NCBI RefSeq assembly: GCF_001894865.1
Contig: NZ_BCXA01000018.1
Location: 87,543 to 151,542 of the forward strand
Source of the DNA: Rhodococcus maanshanensis NBRC 100610
GTDB taxonomy: Bacteria; Actinomycetota; Actinomycetes; Mycobacteriales; Mycobacteriaceae
Length of the DNA: 64,000 nucleotides
Direction: 5' to 3'
Part shown: in pieces, positions 26,868 to 34,101 of the stretch
How the letters are laid out: each line of letters begins with the position of its first letter
Numbering within the stretch: position 1 is the first letter of the stretch
Position numbers and translations under genes: made by a program
Notes under the pieces: model-generated
The model's input: only the letters and a program-made list of their open reading frames with translations
Database searches by the model: none
Told to the model about the DNA's origin: nothing

Positions 26868-28088
26868 ATGAATCTCAGAGACGACTTTTTGTGGGGCGCA
26901 GCGAGTTCCGCGCACCAAACCGAAGGAAACAACAACGCTGCCGACTGGTGGGGGTACGAGAACCGGTCCAGGCCGTACTTCCCCGAGCGGAGCGGCGACG
27001 CGGTCGACAGCTACCACCGCTACCCCGAGGACATGGCATTGCTCGCCGACGCCGGCCTCAACGCCTACCGCTTCGGCATCGAATGGTCGCGGATCGAACC
27101 CGAGGAGGGCCAGTTCTCCCGCGCTCAGCTCGACCATTACCGTCGAATGATCGAGACGGCAAGGAAAGTCGGGCTCGAGCCGGTAGTGACACTGCACCAC
27201 TTCACCTCGCCGCGCTGGTTCAGCAACCGGGGCGGCTGGCGACATCCCGCCGCGGTCGAGAGTTTCTCGCGCTACGTCGATCGCGCCTCGTCAGTTCTGG
27301 GCGGCGTCAACTGGGTCTGCACCATCAACGAGCCCAATATCGTTGCGCTCGGCGTTCGATACTTGGACATGACGCTCGACTCGCGCGCGGCGTCCTCCCG
27401 GCCGGCGAACGCCAGGCTGGAACCCGACAATGAGATCGGCGACGTCCTGGTGCGGGCGCACCGCGAGGCAGTCGAGATTCTCCGGACCACCACCACGGCC
27501 AACGTCGGCTGGACTGTTGGGCAGCAGGCCTTCGAGGAGACGGCGGGCAACGAAGACGTTCTCGCGCGGACGAACGAGGTCTGGGAGGACCGGTACCTGG
27601 CGGGTGCGCGAGGCGACGACTTCCTCGGGGTCCAGTCCTACACCAGTCAACGCGTGGGGGCAGACGGTCCGATCCCTCATCCGGAGCACCCCGACAACAC
27701 CCTCATGGGCTGGGCGTATCGCCCCGACGCTCTGGGGATCGCGCTCCGCCGGGCCTGGGACATCACCGACCACGTGCCGCTACTGGTGACGGAGAACGGA
27801 ATTGCCACCTCCGACGACACCCGGCGAATCGCCTACACCACCGAGGCGCTCACCCATCTGGAGGACGCGGTCACCGATGGCATCGACATCCGCGGCTACC
27901 TGCACTGGAGCGCCCTCGACAATTTCGAATGGGGGCGTTGGGCACCGACCTTCGGCCTGATCGGCGTCGACCGCGCGACCTTTGCCCGCACGCCGAAGCC
28001 GAGTCTCGCCTGGCTCGGACAAGTGGCGAGGAACAACGGGCTATCGGGGCTCACCGCCGTGCAGACCATCAAGGTCTCGACAAGCTAA
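26868..28088 (+). CDS. Cytosolic glycoside hydrolase family 1 (beta-glucosidase-like)
   Basis: This 406-residue GH1 enzyme begins with DDFLWGAASSAHQTEG, the family N-terminal signature. It has acid/base Glu155 in TINEP and nucleophile Glu309 in VTENG; NFEWGRWAPTFGL near the end is also typical. No signal peptide is present, so it should act inside the cell on glycosides brought in by the MFS protein encoded just upstream. The ATG at 26868 gives the standard GH1 N-terminus. It is shorter than the usual 440-480 residues, with loops trimmed, which often points to an altered substrate pocket. Confidence 0.93.
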   Translation: MNLRDDFLWGAASSAHQTEGNNNAADWWGYENRSRPYFPERSGDAVDSYHRYPEDMALLADAGLNAYRFGIEWSRIEPEEGQFSRAQLDHYRRMIETARKVGLEPVVTLHHFTSPRWFSNRGGWRHPAAVESFSRYVDRASSVLGGVNWVCTINEPNIVALGVRYLDMTLDSRAASSRPANARLEPDNEIGDVLVRAHREAVEILRTTTTANVGWTVGQQAFEETAGNEDVLARTNEVWEDRYLAGARGDDFLGVQSYTSQRVGADGPIPHPEHPDNTLMGWAYRPDALGIALRRAWDITDHVPLLVTENGIATSDDTRRIAYTTEALTHLEDAVTDGIDIRGYLHWSALDNFEWGRWAPTFGLIGVDRATFARTPKPSLAWLGQVARNNGLSGLTAVQTIKVSTS

Positions 28089-28092
28089 CTTA

Positions 28093-28108
28093 CTGATCAC
28101 TCGGTCAG
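28093..28108. promoter_or_regulatory. Probable TetR operator (site B)
   Basis: CTGA-N8-TCAG lies in the 57-base gap between the GH1 gene and the first SGNH gene. The stretch ATCACTCGGTCAGCT at 28096-28110 is identical over 15 bases to site A at 21333-21347. Its presence suggests the esterase pair has its own regulated promoter. Confidence 0.6.
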
Positions 28109-28145
28109 CTTGTGCTCACCCGCAGGAAGGCTAGAAAGGAATTAC

Positions 28146-29474
28146 ATGTCGAAAGGTCTTGGCAAAGGACTGCTCGGGGTGATGTGCGCAGCCGTGCTGG
28201 CGGCGACGAGCGCGTCGGCGACGGCCTGGGCCGGTACGCCGGCAGTCGGATGCGCCGACCCACACTGGGTCAGCACGTGGTCGGCGAGCCCGACCGATGC
28301 CGTCGAGGCCACCGGTTCCGGGATGCCGGGCGGCGACCAGACCTACCGCGTCGTGGTCACCCCACACCGCGGCGGGGGTGACGTGCGGATCCGGCTCAGC
28401 AATCGGTTCGGAAGCGACCCCGTCACCTTCACTCGGGTGACCGTCGGACGCCAGACCCATGGTGCCGCAATCGATCCGGGTTCCGTCCATCCTGTCACCT
28501 TCGACGGTGGCAATACCTCGGTGACGGTCCCGCCGGGGGCGGACATAGTGACCGACCCCGTGCCGATCACCGTCGAGAGTTTCGAATCGCTGTCGATCAG
28601 CATCCACACCGACGGTCGACCGGGTCGGGTCACCGGACACGCCAGCGGGAACGCGACGAGCTTCTACACGCCGCCCGGGCTCGGGGACCACACCGCGGAC
28701 ATCGCCGGTGACGCGTTCAGTCACACCACCACGCGCGTGCCGTTCGTGACCCAGGTGGACATGATGGCCCCGGCAGGCGTCGCGACGGTCGTCGCCTTCG
28801 GGGACTCCGCCACCGACGGGCATGTGGGCGCGGACTTCCTTGGCAACCCACAGGTCGACGGAGTCGTCGACCGGAACGTGCGCTACCCGGACTTCCTCCA
28901 GCGCCGGCTCGACGAGGCCGGTGTCGAGGTCGTCGTCACGAATGCGGGGATCGGCGGCAATCGTCTGCTCTCCGACGGGATGGTCCCTGCCCTCGGTCGG
29001 GCTGGCGAGGCACGGATCGAGGCCGACGTGCTCGCCCAGTCCGGTGTCACCGATGTCATCGTCTGGATCGGGATGAACGACCTCGGAATGCCCATCGGCG
29101 CACCGTACGAACAACTCGTGTCGGGATACACCAGGGTCATCGACCGTCTCCATGACGCCGGCCTGCGGGTGCACCTCGGCACCATGATGCCGGCCTCGAA
29201 CGCACTCGCGGCCGGACTGACCAGCTTCCCGCCTGCCGATCCCGTCCGGGTCCGGGTCAACTCCTGGATCCGATCTCAGCACCTGTCCGACAGCGTGATC
29301 GACTTCGACGCCGCCGTTCGAGACCCGAACAATCCCAGCATCATCGATCCCCGGTATGCCAGTGCGGACAAGCTCCACCCGACTCCCGAGGGCTATCGAC
29401 TGATCGCCGACACCGTGGACATCACCGAGTTCGCCGGGAACGACTGCACCTCCGGGAACACATCCGGAAGATGA
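28146..29474 (+). CDS. Secreted SGNH/GDSL-type esterase, first of a tandem pair
   Basis: This 442-residue protein has a signal peptide (LLGVMCAAVLAATSASATAW) and, after an N-terminal beta-rich domain (HWVSTWSASPTDA, RIRLSNRFGSDPVTFT), an SGNH hydrolase domain. Ser221 is in AFGDSATDGH, the oxyanion Gly is in NAGIGGNR, the Asn is in GMNDLG, and Asp408 and His411 are in DKLHP. Such enzymes remove acyl or acetyl groups from lipids or sugars. The ATG at 28146 has AAGGA upstream. It ends four bases into the next gene's upstream ATG. Within this glycoside locus a deacylating role on acylated glycosides is attractive but inferred. Confidence 0.9.
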   Translation: MSKGLGKGLLGVMCAAVLAATSASATAWAGTPAVGCADPHWVSTWSASPTDAVEATGSGMPGGDQTYRVVVTPHRGGGDVRIRLSNRFGSDPVTFTRVTVGRQTHGAAIDPGSVHPVTFDGGNTSVTVPPGADIVTDPVPITVESFESLSISIHTDGRPGRVTGHASGNATSFYTPPGLGDHTADIAGDAFSHTTTRVPFVTQVDMMAPAGVATVVAFGDSATDGHVGADFLGNPQVDGVVDRNVRYPDFLQRRLDEAGVEVVVTNAGIGGNRLLSDGMVPALGRAGEARIEADVLAQSGVTDVIVWIGMNDLGMPIGAPYEQLVSGYTRVIDRLHDAGLRVHLGTMMPASNALAAGLTSFPPADPVRVRVNSWIRSQHLSDSVIDFDAAVRDPNNPSIIDPRYASADKLHPTPEGYRLIADTVDITEFAGNDCTSGNTSGR

Positions 29475-29485
29475 AAAGGACTTAT

Positions 29486-30847
29486 ATGACAAAGGGTTTC
29501 AAGTACAGAACTGTTTCGGTGACCTGCGCGGTCCTGACGGCGGCGACAAGCCTTTTCGCATCTGCCGTTGCCAACGCGGGAGTGCCAGACTGCGGCGACG
29601 ACCACTGGGTCAGCAATTGGTCCGCGAGCCCGACCAACGCGATCGGCGGCTTGGAGGCCGTCGCCGCCGGAGTGGCGGTCAGCCCCGCGGGAACCGGGCT
29701 CACGAGCAACCAGACACACCGGGTCGTGGTCACCCCGCACCGAGGGGGTGAGCGCGTCCGCATCCACCTCAGCAATCGATTCGGCAGCGAACCCGTCACC
29801 TTCACCCGGGTCACGATCGCTCGTCAGAAGGACGGGGCCGCCGTCGAACCCGAGTCCGTACGACAGGTACTTTTCAATGGCGGTAGTGAATCCACCACGG
29901 CCGCACCCGGTTCGGAGGTCGTGACGGATCCCGTGCCGATTGCGTTCTCGGCATTCGAGCCGCTCGCCGTCAGCATCTACGTGGACCGGGCACCAACGGA
30001 CGTCACCGGGCACGACCTGGGAAACGCCACGAGCTACCTCACGGCGCCCGGCCTCGGGGACCACTCGATGGACACCGGCGCTGACGCCTTTGCACGCACC
30101 ATCACTCGCGTGTCCTTCGTCTCCCGGATGGATGTCGTCGCCCCGACAGATGTGACAACGGTTGTCGCGTTCGGGGATTCGATCACCGACGGCCATGTCG
30201 GCAACGACCCACTCGGAGCCCCGAAGACCGTGGGAGTCGTCGACCAGAACGTCCGGTACCCGGACTTTCTTCAGCGTCGGCTCGACGAGGCGGGCGGCCG
30301 CGCCGTCGTCACCAACGCAGGCATCGGAGGGAACCGCCTCACCCGCGACACACCGTCCGAGTTCCCCAAGTTCGGCCTGTCAGGAGTATCGCGTGCACAG
30401 GCGGACGTGATCAATCAGGCAGGCGTGAGCGACGTCATCGTCCTGATGGGAATCAACGACATCGGCACCCCGATCGGGGTGACCTACGAGGAAGTCGTCG
30501 CCGGCTACACGAACGTCATCGATCAATTCCACGGTGCCGGATTGAGCGTGCACCTCGGGACGCTGCTTCCGGCGTCGAATTCCGTGACCCATGGGGCACT
30601 CAGCATCCCGCCTGCCGAGCCGGTGCGGGCACGAATCAACTCCTGGATCAGGTCACAGCGCCTGTCCGACAGCGTCATCGACTTCGACGCCGCCCTCCGC
30701 GACCCCGACAACCACAGCATTCTCGACCGGCGGTACGCCAGCACCGACAATCTCCACCCGAATCCCGGCGGCTACAAGGCGATGGCGGCCGCCGTCGACA
30801 TCGCAAAGCTCGCCGGGGACCGGTGCACGGCGGAGGCAGGGCAGTGA
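29486..30847 (+). CDS. Secreted SGNH/GDSL-type esterase, second of a tandem pair
   Basis: This 453-residue paralogue of the preceding protein has the same layout: signal peptide, beta-rich domain with HWVSNWSASPTNA, then the SGNH domain with Ser232 in AFGDSITDGH, NAGIGGNR, GINDIG and DNLHP. The ATG at 29486 is chosen by alignment with the paralogue and the AAAAGGA upstream; an ATG at 29471 overlaps the previous stop codon as ATGA and would add five residues. The two copies differ in loops, such as an extra segment after residue 50, so they probably act on different acyl groups or positions. Confidence 0.9.
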   Translation: MTKGFKYRTVSVTCAVLTAATSLFASAVANAGVPDCGDDHWVSNWSASPTNAIGGLEAVAAGVAVSPAGTGLTSNQTHRVVVTPHRGGERVRIHLSNRFGSEPVTFTRVTIARQKDGAAVEPESVRQVLFNGGSESTTAAPGSEVVTDPVPIAFSAFEPLAVSIYVDRAPTDVTGHDLGNATSYLTAPGLGDHSMDTGADAFARTITRVSFVSRMDVVAPTDVTTVVAFGDSITDGHVGNDPLGAPKTVGVVDQNVRYPDFLQRRLDEAGGRAVVTNAGIGGNRLTRDTPSEFPKFGLSGVSRAQADVINQAGVSDVIVLMGINDIGTPIGVTYEEVVAGYTNVIDQFHGAGLSVHLGTLLPASNSVTHGALSIPPAEPVRARINSWIRSQRLSDSVIDFDAALRDPDNHSILDRRYASTDNLHPNPGGYKAMAAAVDIAKLAGDRCTAEAGQ

Positions 30848-30892
30848 AGGGGCGCGGGTACTCCGTCGTGATGTGACAGGAAGCCGATCGAC

Positions 30893-31657
30893 TCACTCTG
30901 CGGGGGCGGCCAGCCGGACGCTGCGGGCGATCTCGGCGGCGGCGCTCTGCACCGCCACACTCATCCTGCGATCGGTGGTGATGCGGCTGAGCGGCCCGCA
31001 GATCGAGAGGGCCGCGGGCGTCGGGTGACCGTGCGCGATCGGCGAGGCGACACACCCGAGGCCGGGCAATGCCTCACCGCGGTCGAAGGCGACGCCCTCG
31101 ACCGCGACCCGGTCGAGCTCGTCCTCCAGCTCGCGCCTGCCGCCCGACCGCTGCGCGTCCCGCCGGTTCAGACGACCGAACACCGGCTGGTCGAGGGCCT
31201 CCCGCGGGAGCGAGCTCAGCAGGGCCTTCCCCACCGCGGATCGGTGCGCCGGGTACCGGCCGCCGATCCGCGAGGGGATCTTCGCCCCGAATGCGCCGGA
31301 GATCTTCTCCCAGTAGATGCCGTCGGCCCCGTCGAGGAAGGCGAGGTGGACCACGGCCCCCGTGGATCGGTGCAGCTCCTGCATGATCGGCAGTGCGGTG
31401 CGGTGGAACCAGTGGTTGCGTACCGCCCTCGATCCCAGCTCGAACAATCGGACGCCGATCTCGTACCGGGTCCCGACCCGGGTGAGCCACCGCCTCTGCA
31501 CCATCTTCTCGAGCAGTCGGTGCGCCGACGATGTCGGGATCCCGGTCAGTCGAGACGTCTCGCTGAGAGTGAGATGCCCACAGTCGTCGAGTGCCTGCAG
31601 CACCAGCTCGATCCTGTCGAACATCTGCAGGGATTGCGTCTGCTCACCCTCGTTCAC
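30893..31657 (-). CDS. IclR-family transcriptional regulator
   Basis: This 254-residue regulator has an N-terminal winged helix (LTLSETSRLTGIPTSSAHRL near residues 29-48) and the IclR ligand domain with GLGCVASPIAHG and ALSICGP near the end. The GTG at 31657 was chosen because GGAGG lies eight bases upstream. It follows the unusual SDR gene by 29 bases on the same strand, so the two form an operon, divergent from the flavin monooxygenase. It probably controls that pair and the monooxygenase. Effector unknown. Confidence 0.9.
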   Translation of the reverse strand: MNEGEQTQSLQMFDRIELVLQALDDCGHLTLSETSRLTGIPTSSAHRLLEKMVQRRWLTRVGTRYEIGVRLFELGSRAVRNHWFHRTALPIMQELHRSTGAVVHLAFLDGADGIYWEKISGAFGAKIPSRIGGRYPAHRSAVGKALLSSLPREALDQPVFGRLNRRDAQRSGGRRELEDELDRVAVEGVAFDRGEALPGLGCVASPIAHGHPTPAALSICGPLSRITTDRRMSVAVQSAAAEIARSVRLAAPAE

Positions 31658-31686
31658 CGCCACGACCTCCTCCGCGTCCGAACCGG

Positions 31687-32460
31687 CTAGACGCCGAAAC
31701 CGCCGGACACCGAGATCTGTTGCCCGGTGATGTAATTGGCCTCGTTCGAGGCCAGGAAGACGCACGCCGCCCCGATGTCGGCCGGCTTGCCCCAGCGCTT
31801 GAGCGGCACCAGCTTGTGGACCTCGCGTTCCCACTCCTCGCCGAAGACGCCCTGGGCCTTGAGCTCGAGGAACATGCCCGCCTCGATGACACCGACCAGC
31901 ACCGAGTTGGCCCGGATGTTGTGCGCGCCTTCCTCCTTCGCGATACCGCGGATCAGCGACTCGTTCGCCGCCTTCGGGATCACCGACAATCCGTCGAGCG
32001 CCGGGAACCAGTGGTCGCCCGCAGATCCGAGATGGACGAACGAACCCCCACCGTGCTCGCGAAAGTGCGGCAGCACGGCGTGCGCGGCGGTGAACAGTCC
32101 GAGGGTCTCGATCTCGATCGACCGCCGGTACTGCGCGGGCGTCGTCTCGGCGACGGTGATCTGCTCCACGACCGGGCCCGCTCCCCACACCACGGTGTGG
32201 ATCCGCGAGTGTTCGCCGACGACCTCCCCGAGCACCCGGGAGACGTCCTCGTCCGCGCGGACATCGACCTGGTGTGCGCTCGCCTTCACCCCGAGCGCCC
32301 GCAGCTCGGTCACCGTTTCCTCGGCGACCTCGCGCTTGGAGTTGTAGCAGATCGCGACGGCGCTACCTGCCCGGGCGAACTCGCGGGCGACGCCGCGCCC
32401 GATGCCGCCGCTGCCGCCGAAGACCAGGGCAGCGCCCTCAGGAAAGCTCAAGGTCAGCAT
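31687..32460 (-). CDS. SDR-family protein with Ser in place of the catalytic Tyr
   Basis: This 257-residue protein has the SDR cofactor motif GGSGGIGRGVA near residues 15-25 and the C-terminal form of FabG-like proteins (NEANYITGQQISVSGGF). The catalytic Ser is present in HLGSAGDHW, but the Tyr of the Y-x-x-x-K motif is replaced: the segment reads SVIPK, with Ser159 and Lys163. The codon is TCG, so no single-base reading error makes Tyr. Either the protein uses another acid or it is a non-catalytic or altered SDR. The ATG at 32460 has GGAG upstream. It precedes the IclR gene and diverges from the monooxygenase gene. Confidence 0.85.
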   Translation of the reverse strand: MLTLSFPEGAALVFGGSGGIGRGVAREFARAGSAVAICYNSKREVAEETVTELRALGVKASAHQVDVRADEDVSRVLGEVVGEHSRIHTVVWGAGPVVEQITVAETTPAQYRRSIEIETLGLFTAAHAVLPHFREHGGGSFVHLGSAGDHWFPALDGLSVIPKAANESLIRGIAKEEGAHNIRANSVLVGVIEAGMFLELKAQGVFGEEWEREVHKLVPLKRWGKPADIGAACVFLASNEANYITGQQISVSGGFGV

Positions 32461-32688
32461 GCACGTGCTCCGTTCGTGTCCGATCCGAATCCCGCGCTGC
32501 CGTCGGAGGCCGCGCTGGGTGTGGCCGGACGCCGTCGATGTGCTCCAGGCCACACCGGCTGAACGTAGCCGCCGCACCCACCGGCGAACATACGGTTTCC
32601 CTTGTCGCGGGAACCCACAGGTCACCGCGCCGATCGTGCACCGCCGGATCCCCCGCGACCAGGTGGTTTCCGCGGTTACTGTGGACCC

Positions 32689-34047
32689 ATGGGCACCTCA
32701 GCGCCGTCCACCTGTGTCATCGGCGCCGGCCTCAGCGGGCTGGTCGCGACCAAGGCGCTGCGCGAGCGGGGGCTGCCGGTCGAGACGTTCGAGATGAGCG
32801 ACCGGGTCGGCGGCAACTGGGCCTTCAAGAATCCCAACCGGCGCTCGTCCGCGTACCGTTCGCTGCACATCGACACCTCCAAGGAGCGGCTCGGCTTCTC
32901 GGATTTCCCCATGCCCGAGGACTATCCGGACTTCCCCTCGCACGAACAGGTGCACGCGTACTTCGAGTCCTATGTCGACCGGTTCCGCCTCGCGGAGAGC
33001 ATCCGGTTCCGGACGGAGGTACGTCACGCCCGACGCCTCGAGGGTGGCGGCTGGGAACTCGAACTGTCCGGCGGCGACCGCCGCCGCTGCGACGCGCTGA
33101 TCGTCGCGAACGGCCACCACTGGGACCCCCGCTGGCCCGAGCCCGCCTTCCCCGGCGAGTTCGCCGGCCGTCAGATCCACTCGCACGAGTACATCGATCC
33201 GACCGAACCGATCGACATGCGGGGCAAACGAATCCTGGTGGTCGGCATCGGGAACAGCGCAGTCGACATCGCGTCAGAACTCAGCCGCAGGGACCTCGCC
33301 GAGAAGGCGTTCATCTCCACGAGGCGGGGCGCGTACGTGATCCCGAAGTACGTGTTCGGCAGACCGGTCGACACGATCATGCGCACGATGCCGCGCGTGC
33401 CGCTCGGCCTGCAGAAGTCCCTCGCCCGAGGCCTCATGCGGATCACCGTGGGACGGATGGAGAACTACGGCCTCCCGACCCCGGACCACAAGCTGCTCGA
33501 GGCGCACCCGACCGTGTCGAGCGAGCTGCTCGTCCGGCTCGGCTCCGGCGACCTGGCCGCGAAACCGGACATCAGGCGACTCGACGGCACCGAGGTCGAG
33601 TTCACCGACGGAAGCCGCGAGCGCGTCGACGTCATCATCTACGCGACCGGGTACAAGATCACCTTCCCGTTCTTCGACGAGGAGTTCATCTCGGCGCCCG
33701 ACAACCGGCTGCCGCTGTTCAAGCGGATGATCAAGCCAGGGGTGGACGACCTGATCATGATCGGTTTCGCCCAGGCGATTCCAACGCTGTTCCCGTTCTG
33801 CGAGCGGCAGGCCAGGTGGGCCGCGGCGTACCTGGCGGGCGACTACGCGTTGCCGGACACCGCCTCGATGGAGGCCATCATCCGCGCGGACGAGAAACGG
33901 GACCTCAAGCACTTCGTCAAGAGCAAGCGGCACACCATGCAGGTCGATACCGCCGTGTACGAATGGGGCCTCGACGCCGAGGAGTCCGCCGGTCGCGCCC
34001 GCGCGGCCGCAGGAACCGGACGGCGTCTCGCCCCGGGAAACGACTGA
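32689..34047 (+). CDS. Flavin-containing monooxygenase (FMO/BVMO type)
   Basis: This 452-residue flavoprotein has the FAD motif GAGLSG near residues 11-16, the FMO signature FAGRQIHSHEY near 159-169, and the second nucleotide motif GIGNSAVDIA near 186-195. A late YATGYKITFPFF is typical of class B monooxygenases. They insert oxygen into ketones or oxidise N or S atoms with NADPH. The ATG at 32689 was chosen for the family-typical N-terminus. It diverges from the SDR/IclR pair across about 230 bases. It is clearly related in style to the monooxygenase at 52373 but stands alone. The terminator hairpin begins within its stop codon. Confidence 0.92.
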   Translation: MGTSAPSTCVIGAGLSGLVATKALRERGLPVETFEMSDRVGGNWAFKNPNRRSSAYRSLHIDTSKERLGFSDFPMPEDYPDFPSHEQVHAYFESYVDRFRLAESIRFRTEVRHARRLEGGGWELELSGGDRRRCDALIVANGHHWDPRWPEPAFPGEFAGRQIHSHEYIDPTEPIDMRGKRILVVGIGNSAVDIASELSRRDLAEKAFISTRRGAYVIPKYVFGRPVDTIMRTMPRVPLGLQKSLARGLMRITVGRMENYGLPTPDHKLLEAHPTVSSELLVRLGSGDLAAKPDIRRLDGTEVEFTDGSRERVDVIIYATGYKITFPFFDEEFISAPDNRLPLFKRMIKPGVDDLIMIGFAQAIPTLFPFCERQARWAAAYLAGDYALPDTASMEAIIRADEKRDLKHFVKSKRHTMQVDTAVYEWGLDAEESAGRARAAAGTGRRLAPGND

Positions 34048-34089
34048 AGGTGCCCCCCACCCGGTCGGACCGGGCGAGGGGCACCTTCA
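34045..34089. terminator. Bidirectional hairpin between FMO and fadB
   Basis: Arms TGAAGGTGCCCC (34045-34056) and GGGGCACCTTCA (34078-34089) form a perfect 12-bp stem, and the loop carries a second palindrome CCCGGT/ACCGGG. The left arm includes the monooxygenase stop codon, and fadB ends 13 bases after the right arm. It should stop transcription from both sides. Confidence 0.8.
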
Positions 34090-34101
34090 GGAGATCGGTG
34101 C

